A stretch of 64,000 nucleotides of DNA from Mucor racemosus (taxonomy: Eukaryota; Mucoromycota; Mucoromycetes; Mucorales; Mucoraceae). Below are positions 1 to 12,399 of this stretch, in pieces. Under the pieces are notes generated by a model. The model did no database searches. It was not told where the DNA came from and was given only the letters and a program-made list of their open reading frames with translations. Every line of letters starts with the position of its first letter. Position 1 is the stretch's first letter. The position numbers and the translations under genes are program-made. The stretch is taken from assembly GCA_027405735.1 (NCBI GenBank), contig JAPEHQ010000001.1:5580001-5644000 (forward strand), read 5' to 3'.

Positions 1-679
1 TAATATTTAATTTAATCTTTTTTTTTTTTTTTTTAGCTAAAAGAAACATATGCTTCTCATAACCATTTTTTGTTGGTTAGCATAGTATTGTAACATTTGA
101 CAATCGTACTAAATACGCTTTTAGATTGTAAACACGATTTAAAATAAAATTAAAAAGACGAACATTTCAAAAAGCCAAGCAATAAGAAGGTTTATTTCTA
201 AAGTTGTGTAATGTAAAATCTGACAGTGATACTCTGTGTATATATTTGGTATTTCTGGCCTGTTTCTACCTAGAGTTTGCGGAGTATATAGATAAGAGAA
301 GCAAGAGTCCCATTATGGGAGAAAATTAGCCGAAATGATGTGTAATCTATTACTGGAAATTAAAGGAAAATGCATAGATTTTTAGTTTAATGAATCGTGT
401 ACATTAACACGCATTTATGATCTCATTTACTGCTATCAAATCCAAGAGAAAAAAAATATGTAATGTAATACTATATGTAATGCTGTATAAATATAGCAGC
501 ATATCCTCTTTTATAAAAAAATAGAGTGATTCAAAAAGAAATTTAACCAAATGGAGTTTTTTCTACCGTTTGTGCATATGCTAGTTTTCCTTTTAATCTA
601 TTTCAAGTTGCAATTTATTACATAATCATGCGGGGAGAAAGGGGGGAGTAAGGGGTACTGCATACATTTTTTTTTCATT

Positions 680-1990
680 TTAGGCTTTGTTGCATTTTAC
701 ACTTGGGGCTTTGCTGCATTTTTTTCTTGTAATTTTATGTATCATGCTTAGATGAATAAGATAGGATGTTCTATTCGGTTTGGTAATATGACAAGATTTG
801 CAATAATGATTGGGATCATCTAAATCAGGTAGTATACTGCCATTTCTTATTTGTTCATGGTTTAAAGAGGAAAGAGGTAGCTTGGGATCAAAATTTATTT
901 GAATTGGTAACATTTTGCACAACTTACTGGGACGGGTAACAACTGGACTTGTCTGTATTTCTCTTTTTGGAATTGGATTAGTTATGGCTATAGATGAAGA
1001 TGGGAATGAAACATGATGTTTTGTCCGTAAATGATTTTGATAAGCTTCTCGGGTAGAATGTAATACATGACAGACTCTACAATAATAATTTGGGTCATTT
1101 ACAATAGGATGAGGACATGGCAAAGTCTTTAAAGTAATGGGATCAGTATCGATTTGAGATTCTTGTGAGCTTTCGATGAGTGTTCTTTCAATTTTCTGAT
1201 CGTCAGTTTCAACTTCCACAATGTCTAATACTGTATTGATCTTTCTTTTTTTGTGATGCTGAAGTGGAAGAATACAACGATGCAGTTCTTCTGACTTGAA
1301 AACACTTTTACAGATATTGCAATAACCTTTCTTTTCCTGTTTCTTATCGGACGGATTATCTAATGTTCCTGCTGTTGTCGTTACCGTATGACAATTTGTC
1401 ACAATTGTATCATCATTATGTTTGCTTTGTAATCGGTAAACTTTACTAATAGACGAAAATCTCCCCGAGTTTCTGTTATGAATACCACATATTAAAGCAT
1501 TATGTTTATACCGAGCTTTGATCAGCCTATTCTCTGCATTTGTTAAACAACTATGATCTAAAATTTTTGCAGGGTTCATTGCTTTCTTTCGTTCGTTCTT
1601 TTTGTTTCCGCTGCTGGCATCTTGTGTGATTGATAGATTATTATGGCGTAGCTCTCTTTTTAATAAATCTTTCCATTTCTTCTTGTGCATTAACTCAATG
1701 TGCTTCTTATAATCTGATTTGCTAGTGAATGTTGTATTACATACACTGCAGTGAAAGATGCGGCCTTGATGTATTTAATACATTAGTTGCATATTTATAT
1801 TGGTCTAATTCTCGGAATAAAGGGGAATATATCTTGATATACCTGATTCAATTTGGGGACCTGAATGCTGCTTTTTTTCATTTATTTCATCTTGACTGGT
1901 TAATGCTAGTTTTTCATCTTTATAAGCTAACGGTATAACAACTCGTACTCTACGTCTTTTCTTTTGTGAAAGACGAGTGCAGTATCGCAT
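680..1990 (-). CDS. C2H2 zinc-finger protein, two exons
   Basis: Probable nucleic-acid-binding protein; no target can be named. The model joins exon 1 (1990-1843) to exon 2 (1764-680) over a 78-base intron with a GTATAT donor, a CTAAT branch-like site and a CAAG acceptor, giving about 410 residues. The join matters because it restores a complete first finger (CSVCNTTF, then H-x4-H) interrupted by a stop in the unspliced frame. Further fingers are a degenerate CNIC motif near the middle, and two similar modules near the C-terminus (DPNYYCRVC with HLRTKHH, and DPNHYCKSC with HLSMIH). The repeated DPNxYCxxC lead-in suggests duplication of one module. The N-terminus is basic (KKRRRVRV), consistent with nuclear import. 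I chose the ATG at 1990 because an in-frame stop lies just upstream with no acceptor between; a further 5' exon is not excluded. The decayed array at 4.0-5.3 kb has the same module. Confidence 0.7.
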
Positions 1991-4007
1991 CGTATAAATT
2001 ATTATTGATTAGAAAGAAAATACCTAATTGGCAAGGTTTATACAAGCTTCTAACCAGTGACTATAAAGAGAGTTTGGATCATTATGACGGCGATATATCA
2101 ATCACAATCGAATTGTTCTCGGAAGATGTCTTATTGTACTGTGGCATAGTTAAAAAAAAAGGTCCATTTCCGCACAAAATTGCAGTCTCAATTAATTTTG
2201 CATATTATACTTCAATGATTTTTTTTTATATACAGAGAATATATATTACATAATGTGTAAAGGGTAATCAGTAATTTGTAATATTCCATTGGTATCATTA
2301 CCATATCAATCACTTTAAACTTAAACTTGAGACGCCGCAATACCCCCTGAATTTCAGGGACATTTTGTATTGAGATCTGCACGTTGATGCCGTATTCTAT
2401 TGATCTAGAAAAAAAAACGTGTAATATCATTCAATAGATATAAACTTAAAGGACGTCAATTAAAATACTTGGCATGGCGACTCAATTAAGCATATCGATA
2501 AATGTATGAAAAAGTACAACCATCTCATCTAAACATGTGTGATTGTTAATTTTAATAAATGTGTCATTGTGCATATCGTATGGTGATTGACCAAATATGC
2601 ATCGAATATAGTAGTAGCACATGTTAATATACACTTGAAATTAAAATGCCCAAGTTAGATGCGAGAAACTGTTATTAACTGCTTGAATTAAAGATAAAAA
2701 TACATCTCAAATTTCAAAAACAATTTTGCCGCTTGTAAATTTGCTCCAATTTTTATTATATTAAGGGATTTTTTAGTAAAAATATTATAATAAAATGAAG
2801 AAATTATTTTTTGCGTGATTTTGTTTGCTTATTGTAATCAAATCTATGATTAATCAATACGATTTCGTCAATATTCAGCAAAGGTCTCACCTTCGTCGAA
2901 ATTGCATTGAAACACAGATTTGCATCATCATGATTTTTATGATTTTTTTGTTTTTTGTTCACATTTCGATTTATTTCTCAATAAATATAATATCAGACAT
3001 GTGTAGCTAACTAATTATTATTTGTACAGATTTTGATAGCGGATCTAATGGTGGTATTTGTAAGAAAATTTCTCGCCTAAATTTTGCGATTTTTTCGATT
3101 ATAAAAGAACAGGTTTTTTAGCCAAAGGTCCACATTTTAGATAATCAATGTGGATTTGAATGGTTTTTATTGTTTGTTGACCATTTCTGGTCATCTTATA
3201 CTGATATTTATTACAGAATAAAACTCCGTTTTCTTGGTCAAAATTTAAAAATAGTAATTTTGATCGATTCGGCCATATGGTAGTGTAATGTTTTGAAAGT
3301 CTTTTATTGAAGTAAAATTGATTGATATTTATATTAATTCAGATATTCATAAGGATGGTATAATAAAGAGTTAAAACTAAAACTTGGTATTATATGTTAA
3401 GTATCTTGGCAAAGGGAAACTAAGTATTGAATCGAAGTAGTATAAAGTATAAGGTAAAGTAAAGATACTTTTCAGTATTTGGATAGACTTGGGCTTTGCA
3501 TGATTTAGTGTGCCAAGTGTTGTTGCCTATTTGTAATATAGTATTATTACATGTAGCAAGGGGAAAATGGATGAAAATCGCTCACTTTTCAATGACAAAA
3601 AAAATAAGAATAATGTATCAGTAGGTTACTACGGGATTAGAAGAATATTTCCATGCAATTACGAGGTCCTAAAATGCTTGAAAATTGGTATAATTATGGC
3701 CTCAAAGTTACCGATTTCAGGCTGCATTTTGGTCTTAAAGGAATTATTTATGAAAACTGGTTAATATTTTCTGCTATTTTTGGTTATCCTAGCCAACATG
3801 GAATCCCATGTTACTCTTCTATATTTTTTGTTATTGTGTTTTGAAAAAAATATTATGTTATTTGAAACAGAATAAAAGATACAAATACATAAAAGCGGCT
3901 TTTAGCCTCAAAATGTATTGAAACAGGACTTATAGAATGCAATTATCACGAAATATAATGACATGCAAGGCAATACAATACGAATCGGCATTAAATTAAC
4001 GTAGTGC
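1991..4007. other. intergenic, no supported gene
   Basis: AT-rich sequence. A minus-strand open stretch at 2430-2212 preceded by a TTCTAG acceptor-like site could be an orphan exon, but I recognise no domain in it and do not call it. Nothing else is supported here. Confidence 0.4.
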
Positions 4008-5320
4008 TTAACAAAGTGGCATATATGAAAGTTTATTACATGCAAAATGAAAACTGTAACTTCTGCACTGGACGCTTTTTATACATCCTATTAACATAAT
4101 AATCTTCATTTTTTCAACATGTGGATTCATTGAATTATAAATAAATTCTGAATGGTTATTAAAGCTATCTTTTGATGAGAAGTGTTTGTTACATTTTGTA
4201 TAATAAAAACTAGATCTATCAATGTCAATCGCCACATCAAGATGGACGAAATTCTCATATTCAAGCGAGTGTAGCACCTTTAAATGCTTTTTGAATAGCC
4301 ACTGTCTCGATGAATGTTTATCGTACTTTGCACAATACAAATCAGGACTATTGGTGTTAATTAATGCGCCCAGAAAAGCAAATAACAATATAATAGGATC
4401 CAGTGCCGTATCATGAACTATTTGATAATGTTGGCGGTAAGTACCCAATGACTTTTTATTATTATTTCGCAAACACAGCAATGAAAACTAGAATCAATTA
4501 GATCAGAAAACTATTAGAATGATACAAGTGTTTTAATAGAATAGTTTGTAATACCATTCTATAAAGTAAGCGAAGATACTTTCTATAAGTTACTTTATCA
4601 GAGTATTTGCTGTTGCAGACACGACAATAAAAATCAGGATGGTCAATATCAGGCTGCAGGCTATCTTTGTTTTGAATCTGTTGGCCTATATAGTTGAACG
4701 AACAGTATGCGATTTAAATCCAGATTTTGAAGAACGAGTTTTATAACAAGAACGGCAATAGTAATTGAGACCATTAATACCAAGTGTAATATCGTTAAGT
4801 TTTTTTTTTCAAATTTAAAATGCTTGGTATTTTATGTATATATTGCAGATGTTTATGGAAGCTACATCTATTAAGGTATTGCCTATAGTACGGTTTACAA
4901 TAATGACTGTAGTTTGACGCATTCGAAAAAAACATTGGGATTTTACAATAGATAATTTCGGCTTCTTAGAATGAAGGCACCTACAATGAGCTATAAAAGA
5001 GTTTTTTTACTGCTGAGTAATTTTGTGCATATTTGGCAGTGAAATTTGGAATTCTTATGACCAGGATGTTTGCCTGTTGGTGATTTCATTCAATATTTGA
5101 GTTCACAATGTTTTTAAAACAAATATCTAAGTTTTGATGTAGTCTCACAAGACCTACGAAGAAATTCTGGGCTACTTCATTAAAGAATAATGCAAATAAA
5201 CTATTAGGATTATGAATATCTGGCCCCAAATCAAAATGCTTTATGGATTTCCCTTTGTATTGAATATTGTGGACCAATCTATGGTGGTTTACTAATAATA
5301 TAAATTTATTTTTGCTAGAA
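4008..5320 (-). pseudogene. decayed C2H2 zinc-finger array
   Basis: Several frames of the minus strand carry broken copies of the finger module of the neighbouring gene at 680-1990. Visible pieces are DLYCAKYDKH with KKHLKVLH (about 4360-4260), YYTKCNKHFSSKDSFNNH (about 4210-4140), DIDHPDFYCRVC (about 4650-4610), NYYCRSCYKTRSSKSGF (about 4780-4700) and a Cys-less HHRLVH/PDIHNPN stretch (about 5290-5200). Stops and frame changes separate them, and several ligand Cys and His residues are missing, so no single protein can be read. The array ends where repeat R1 begins near 5320, which suggests that the repeat cut the old gene. A spliced gene with tiny exons is possible but unlikely given the lost ligands. 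Confidence 0.6.
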
Positions 5321-6620
5321 ATATAAATTTTTATGCAGAATATATGTAAATATACCATCGCCATGTATAATTGGAGATTAATTGGATCAATATTCACAAG
5401 GATGGGGATTTTTTTCTTTGTTTCTGCAGTTGTAAATATTAGTTTATGACTTTGTAAAACTTAAAACTCATTATCCTGGGCTTAATTTCTGTATCCACAA
5501 GATAGATCTAATTGATTGCTACTCTGTATTTTTTGTTTTAGCCAAAAATATTGATTTTTCATCGAGATAATCAAAATAATAGTCGATATCACAGCCTACA
5601 GCTTATGATAACTGGGTTCCAAATTTTATTTTAAAAAATGGATGAAAAATGATGAAAAAAACAAAATTGTTTAATTGTTTATGAACTGAAAAGTAAGTCA
5701 ACCTAGTATACTAAATAGTTTTTGTACAGTTTTAAATTCTGCATCCACCTAAATAAAATTCAGATAAACACTTCGCATTAAATTTTGCGTAAAATGCAAT
5801 TGAAATTTTGAAGGTTTTTTGACGATACACATCACTTTTTATAAACATGTTTTAAAAATAATTTTTGAAAATGATGTGCAACAAAATTATCTATCGATTA
5901 AACCATTGCTGAACTTTCTAGCTGCATTTTTCGTAGAGAAAGCAAGATTTTTGTAACTTTTTTTTTCAGATTCAGAATTTGGGATGAGGGTATATAAGGG
6001 AAAAATGGAAGCTAGAAATGGAGGTACTTTTTTGTACACATTTTTTAGGATATCTCCATGGAAAATCAATATTTTGGAAAACTCTAAATTGGGTCCGAGA
6101 GAGCTTAACGAGCTTAATGACATGAATGCAAAAAAAATGTTGCTCAATTTAGCCAATATTTTGAAATCTACTATAGAAATGTCCAAAAAAATGAAAAAAA
6201 AATAAAAATGTTCAGAATTTTTTTATATTTAAATATGTTATAAAGAACTTTAAAACAAGTAAGTTTTATTATTAAAAAGTGTTAGTATAGCTTAATTTTT
6301 TCTGGAGATATGAAGCCTCAAAGTTTTCAATCCTTTAGCAGTGAAATACGCGTAAAAGATCTGAAACCTTAGTACTGAAAAATTAATACCAACTGCAAAA
6401 AATAGGATATTTCCGGATACTTGTTTTTGGATTAAAGCTGAACATCTCAGGTACATTGGCATATAATTTTTTCTTGATGTTATTTAGTGAAAAAAAAAGT
6501 AGAGCAGGGATGAAAAATGAGACCCAGTTTTGAAGGAAAAGCAATAGATTTTACGTGTTTTTGTGCCTTTGATGAGATATAAAATGAATTCTGGAACAGG
6601 TAACATAATGCACTGTGCAG
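5320..6620 (+). repeat. repeat R1, copy 1 (solo)
   Basis: One of six copies of a 1.2-1.4 kb dispersed repeat in this window (others near 17.1, 30.9, 35.8, 48.2 and 52.9 kb). Diagnostic shared pieces are TTCATCGAGATAATCAAAAT, GCAACAAAATTATCTATCGA, GGGATGAGGGTATATAAGGG and GAGAGAGCTTAACGAGCTTA. The left end is of the type seen at 35.8 kb (preceded by a TATAATTGGAG segment) and lies against the broken zinc-finger array. There is no convincing coding capacity. The open frames in it recur only because the DNA recurs. Confidence 0.85.
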
Positions 6621-7636
6621 TTTTCAAGTAACTAGGAGTTTGAGCTCATTTGATTCACAGGTTAACTATACCACTGAACCTCTTCTGATACATTGAATTT
6701 CAAATGGTTAATTCCTAGACATTCCATTTGCTTAAAATGTGGGTTTGAAGTCAAATAGTAAATTAAGGTATTTACATTGGTTGAAATCGCCCCCGCTATT
6801 AAAAGTGGACATCTCAGGAACATCATTGTATTTTGATGTTATTTATGGAAAAAACCTCACCCTTCAATTTTGAAAACCAAAGACGGTGAAAATCAGTGTA
6901 AATGCTTTTTTGAATGATGCGTTATTTCAATAGCATGTGATTTTTATATCATTAAATTATTAATACCCCAATTCCTGATAATTTGCAGTATATGAAACAT
7001 ATAATTTCACAAGTAAATGATATTTAGTGATTCTACCATAAAAATTGAATACATGGAATGTCTGATAGAGTCAGGCAAAAGTAAAACCAACGCAGCTGAT
7101 GCTGAATCAGTTCTAGCCGTTTCATTATTTCAATGAATCCAATTTTGACGGAAATAAAACTTGTATTTACAGTTGTCCATGCTTTATGCATTCATCATAT
7201 GGAAGCAAATTTATGCGAAAAAAAGAACACAGGGCAGCAGTTTGTAGCAGCAAACAATATTGACTAACCGCCCCATCATCATAAATTTTATGGGCCATGT
7301 TTTACAAAAATGATACCACAAGAGGCAATAAACCCAACCAATCAATCCGTTGATAACAAGTTGCATTGTTCTTTGAGCTAGTCACCGTGGCTTATAAACG
7401 CGCTATCAAATTTTTTTTTTACCATTTTCATTTCATTCCTCTTTTTTTTTTAATCCAATTTTAATTTTCCCAATCTCTTGTCAATACGTGTCTTTTTGGC
7501 TTGTGTGCTTGAACTATTTTCCGAAAATTGACGGTACGATTTTTTTTTTTTTGATTTTATTGAAAAAACTCAACTACTAATAACTAACATTTGAAATTTT
7601 TTATTGTAGTTTAATAATATATATAATAAATCCAAA
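6621..7636. other. intergenic, upstream of the BET gene
   Basis: AT-rich sequence without a recognisable gene. The last 300 bases hold several long T runs (about 7410, 7443 and 7540), typical of promoter-proximal DNA in this window. Confidence 0.4.
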
Positions 7637-7960
7637 ATGCTCTCTGCTAAAAATGAAGTTTACCCAAGGTAAATATAATTTTTTTTTTTGAAAAGTTTGG
7701 GAAGGAGAAGCCTAGGAAATGGATCAAAAAAGAAAGGGGATTTTGATTGAAAAAAAAAAAAAAAAAAAAAAAAAAAGGTGGCCCAGAGCCATGAGAAAAG
7801 CGCGTAGCAATGTTTTTTTTTCTTCTTTTTGGTTCCTACGGAATAGAGACAATTGGGTTGGATGTGTTCTTCCTGAGTTATGGACACGCGTTCTTACTAA
7901 ATAAAGAAAAAAAAGAGTAGTACAAAGATTTCCATTTTTCTAACCTAAATCTTTTTTTTT

Positions 7961-9726
7961 ATGTCTAGTAAACAACAACAAAACACTTTACCTTCACCAC
8001 CTACTCATCAACATACAATGACTACTGAACAGCAAAAATACTGCACTGCTATAATTAGAAATTTAAAGAGACATAGAGATGCGACTCCCTTTTTAAAACC
8101 AGTAGATCATGTAAAGCTCAATGTACCAGATTATCCAACAATAATTACGCAGCCCATGGATCTTCAACTAGTTGAGAAAAAGTTGACCAGCTCGGAATAT
8201 ACTACAGTAGATGATTTTATTGCAGATGTTAGATTAATCTTTCATAATTGCTTTAAATACAATGGTCCTGAAGCTATGATTTCTGTTTTATGTCAAAATG
8301 TAGAATCCGCCTTTGAAAAAGGACTACGACAAATGCCACCTTCTAGTAATCCAACTACACCCAAAGAAACCACACCTAAAGCTATATCATCATCACCTGT
8401 TAAGAAAGAGCCATCTCCCCCTCTTAGTCAACATAACTCACCACCACCTACTAATAAATTATCAGAAGAGTCAGCAAGGCCTAAACGAGAAATTCATTGC
8501 CCATCAAAAGATTATCCAGAAACATTCACCACACAAAAAAAGCTTAGCAACAATTCACCCATGAAATATTGTTTTCAAGCATTAAAGGAATTAAAGAAAG
8601 CCAAGTATCGTCAACTTGCTTATGCATTCCTTGAACCTGTAGACCCAGTTGCAATGAATTTGCCTGATTACACAACTATAGTCAAAGAACCTATGGATTT
8701 ATCAACCATTGAAAAGAAATTATTAAATGATGAATACGACGACCCAGAAGCATTTGAAAGCGATATGACACTTATGTTTAATAACTGTTATCTCTATAAT
8801 CCTCCCACATTACCTATTTACACTATGGCTAAAGACCTTGAGAAGGTATTTAGAGATAAATGGGCACAAAAACCAGCAGAGCACCGAAGAGTAGCTCAAA
8901 AGAGGCCTTCACAATCACAACCTGCAGGATCGCAAAAGAGACGCTCTATTGATATTGATAATGATGAGGAGGAAGATGATGATGATGACATGGATTTAGT
9001 AGATGATAGCGATCAAAAAATTGCCGAATTGGAACGTTCAATTAAAAATATTGTAGAGGAAATACAATCTATTAAATCTTCAAAGAAATCAACAACACCT
9101 ACCACAGCACCTGTACCAAAACGCCGTGGTCGTGGACCTAATAAGAATCCCACCAAGAAGAGAAGAGTTGTGAAACGCAATAATTCAAGTGATGAGGATA
9201 TTGATAACTCTGAATTTACATTTGAACAAAAGAAGAGATTGAGTGAAATGATAAACAATTTGACTGGTGATGATTTGAATATTGTAGTTGATATTATTCA
9301 AACCTCAATGCCTCATCTTGGCGATGTAAGTAGTATATTTATGGGATTTTTTTATTATTATTTCATTTCTAACATTCTTTACATGTTATAGGGTGAGCAA
9401 GGAGAAATTGTACTTGATATTGATGCTTTAAACAAAAGCACATTACGCAAATTAAGTGATTTTGTAACACGTAAATCTAATGTCAAAAACAAGAAGCATC
9501 GACCACATTACATTGCCAAGGAGAAGCGAATTGAGCAGCTTGAACAAACATTAGAAAAGTTTAATCAAGTAAAACCCAATAATTATAGTAAGTTTTAGTT
9601 TATTATTGAGAATGTGGGTATATATTTATTGACATATTATAATTAGATTCATCTTCCAGTGAAAGTGATTCTGGTGATGATGATAGAGGTAGCTCTTCTG
9701 ACTCTTCAAGCTCTGATTCTGACTAA
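7961..9726 (+). CDS. BDF1: BET double-bromodomain protein (BDF1-like)
   Basis: Chromatin reader expected to bind acetylated histones and help recruit transcription factors in the nucleus. Three exons (7961-9325, 9392-9587, 9647-9726) give 546 residues. Bromodomain 1 spans about residues 26-125, and its HNCFKYNGP keeps the acetyl-lysine-binding Asn. Bromodomain 2 spans about 201-305, with the equivalent Asn in NNCYLYNPP. An acidic run follows (about 331-350), then a basic block (about 387-407), then an NET/ET domain (about 421-495) interrupted by intron 1. The tail is Ser/Asp-rich (SSSESDSGDDD), typical of BET phosphorylation clusters. The order BD1-BD2-NET with one gene copy matches fungal Bdf1. 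The ATG at 7961 is used here, but a small upstream exon at 7637-7668 could splice in frame to 7969 and replace it (see findings). Confidence 0.93.
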
Positions 9727-9762
9727 ATTCACATGCACTTTTTTCATAAAACAAATGTTTGT

Positions 9763-9852
9763 TGGATCTCTCCTCTTGCTCCCCTTCGATCTCTCCCCCC
9801 CCCTCCCTCCCTCTCTCCCTCTTTCCCCCCACCCCTTCTTTTTTTTTTTTTC
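9763..9852. other. homopyrimidine tract in BET gene 3' region
   Basis: Downstream of the BET stop codon, about 60 bases (9791-9852) are almost pure C/T, with a single A near 9831, going from C-rich blocks to a T13-like run. Such tracts can form triplex DNA. Here it lies in the presumed 3' UTR or terminator region. The rest of 9727-10378 is AT-rich spacer leading into the next promoter. Confidence 0.6.
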
Positions 9853-10378
9853 TACAAATCATCATAAAGAAAACCAAATCTTGTATAATATCATTTTAAC
9901 CCTTGCCTTTAAAAAATAGTATATTTCGTTCAACACAATTACATCGATTATATATATATTTCATATAACTATATAATAATAACTCGCCCCTTTCCATATT
10001 GAAAAATACAGACAATACACTAATAATCTCTCTCGCCTTTTTTTTTCTAAATAATAAATATATAATATAGCAACGATAAACATACACAATTTGGTTGTAT
10101 TTATTGCTTAAGGAGAAGATCTTTTTAACCAAGGGGATAGTTGTATATAGACGTTTTTTGTACCCTTTTTTTATGCTCCTCTGCACGAATTGATATGTAA
10201 AAAATACCGTTCAAATATGAGCATATTCAAAGAGAAATATAATCTTTTTTTCTTTTACTAAACAAAAAATTCTTCTCGTTGCCCCCCCTTAAACTCATTT
10301 TTTTCTTTTTCTCTTTATATTTCTTCTTGATTCATTAACATTACTCTTTCTTTCCTTTATATTATATAAGCTAAAATT

Positions 10379-11907
10379 ATGAAATTTTCATTAGAATCAG
10401 AAAATACACTCAGATACAAACTATTACGGTATTTTAAAAAGAACAACAACAATACCTCTATTCGACAATCATTCAATTTAGTACAAGATTTAAGAATTGA
10501 CGAAGGATTCCAACAACAAAAAATTAATAATACATCCTGTCCATCATTAATAACAACATCAACATATCTATCAACATCATCATCATCAGACCAATTAAAG
10601 AGTATAGGTATATTAATTACTGTAGGACAAGAGATTCTTGCATAAAAAACTTATTAATCACAACCCAGATTTCCTACATGATTTGCCCATAGAATTAGCT
10701 TATTTGATTTTATCATATTGTGATGAAAAAACCATATTCGAATCAACTCTTGTTTCAAAACGCTGGTATTTATTATGCAAAGATAATCATTTATGGTTTC
10801 AGTTGTATCAACAACATCATGGTATTGTTTATCCATCATCAAATAACATAATCGACTACAAACACTTGTACGAAAGAAAAACTCAATTGCTTTCCAGATG
10901 GAAACATGGCCATCAACAAATGCAAACAATTATGGGCCATTCTGATAGTATTTATTGTGTTCAATTTGATACCAACAGAATTATCACAGGAAGTAGAGAT
11001 CGAACTATCAAATTTTGGAACATTGCAAGTCAACATTGCTATAAAACATTAAAAGGACATCAAGCATCTGTACTTTGTTTACAATACGATGATAATATTT
11101 TAGTGTCAGGATCTTCTGATCATACACTATTAGTGTGGTCTATGCGAACATTTCAGCCAATTCACTGTTTAAGAGCACATACTTCAGGTGTATTGGATGT
11201 TTGCTTTAATCAAACTACAATTGCTAGTTGTTCAAAAGATGCAACTATTCGGATATGGAGTCGGTCTGGTCAATTACTACAGACATTAATTGGCCATCGT
11301 GGCCCAGTTAATGCAATTCAATTCAAAAATAACCGGTTAGTTTCGGCCTCAGGGGATACAGTTATCAAATTATGGGATATGGAAACAGGACAATGCCTGC
11401 GTGATTTTGTAGGTCATGCTCATGGTTTAGCATGCATAAGATTCGATGGAAAACGTATTGTAAGTGGAAGCAATGATAATAAGATTAAAGTGTGGAATGC
11501 AGGTACGCTTTTGGTTGGATATAAAGTTATTGACAACAGTTTTTCACTAACAATAACGATAAATAGACACTGGCGAATGCGTTTTAACTTGCGAAGGACA
11601 TACTGGATTAGTCAGATCATTGCATTTTGATAAAAACAAGATAGTCAGTGGTAGTTACGACCAAAGTATTCGAATTTGGGATATAAATACAGGAAAATGT
11701 TTACAGACATTTACTCGATGTCATACCAGTTGGGTATTTGATGTCATGTTTGATGAGACCAAAATTATTAGGCAAGTAAATTAAAAGCTTAATTCCCCTC
11801 AAAATGAGATTATAACGTTATTTAATATTAGTACAAGTCAAGATCAAAAGATTCTAATCATGGATTTTGCCTATAATATTGACACTAAAAATTTAATAAA
11901 ATCGTGA
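10379..11907 (+). CDS. F-box/WD40 protein (SCF substrate receptor)
   Basis: Likely substrate-recognition subunit of an SCF ubiquitin ligase (family of Met30, Cdc4, Pof1, beta-TrCP). The proposed exons are 10379-10480, 10626-11502, 11567-11771 and 11832-11907, giving 419 residues. After a poorly conserved N-terminus comes an F-box (DFLHDLPIELAYLILSYCDE, then VSKRWYLLC), which would bind Skp1. Seven WD40 repeats follow, with blades ending in IKFWNI, LLVWSM, IRIWSR, IKLWDM, IKVWNA, IRIWDI and ILIMDF, enough for one propeller. Intron 3 (11772-11831) starts with GC, not GT: AG/GCAAGT is a classic GC-AG donor, and only this join yields the seventh blade (DETKIISTSQDQKI). The first intron (10481-10625) is my weakest point. 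The frame must shift between the N-terminal segment and the F-box, and a GTACAA donor with TGTAG acceptor does this. The substrate is unknown. Confidence 0.85.
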
Positions 11908-12399
11908 TCGTATTTAATTTTGTGTCGCACATAAAAAAAAAAAACTGCATAATAAAAGATATTTCTACGAGATTAGATAGCAAATAGTAAGAAATATAAG
12001 AAATAAAAAATTGGGCCATAAACTAGATATATCAAACTATGTTTTTCATCTGTTTTATATGGATTAACTATCTTTTGTCAGTTGGGAAAATCCTCTACAG
12101 TCATTTTTCGGGAGGGGAAATACAAAAAAACATCGCTTTAATGCGTATAGATTTCTTTATTCATAATCCCACTTGTATTTACAGACCTGCACGTGATGAT
12201 TAAGTTTTTCGCAAGTGCTTCTATGTATATATTGCACAGTGCTTACCCCCTTTTTCTTTGTGAAAGCAATAATAAAAAGTATAAAAAAAAGTAGGAGTGT
12301 ATTCTACTAGTTTGATGAAAAAGATACACACTTCTTTTTCTCTTTATTTTTTCCCGTTAATCTTTAAATAATATATATATATATATATATTTATATACA
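11908..12399. promoter_or_regulatory. spacer with promoter of the Sel1-repeat gene
   Basis: About 490 bases between the F-box gene and the Sel1 gene. A TATAAAAAAA element lies at about 12280, some 110 bases before the ATG at 12400. A perfect (AT)n microsatellite occupies 12370-12390, directly before the start codon. The element fits a TATA box; its use is inferred. Confidence 0.45.

Noticed and set aside
2212..2430. Minus-strand open frame with a TTCTAG acceptor-like start
   Set aside because: The segment NVQISIQNVPEIQGVLRRL looks protein-like, but no family is recognised, and it cannot be spliced in phase to the zinc-finger gene.
11772..11776. GT donor at 11776 for the last intron of the F-box gene
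   Set aside because: It changes the frame and ends the protein after a few residues without the seventh WD blade; the GC donor restores the family sequence.
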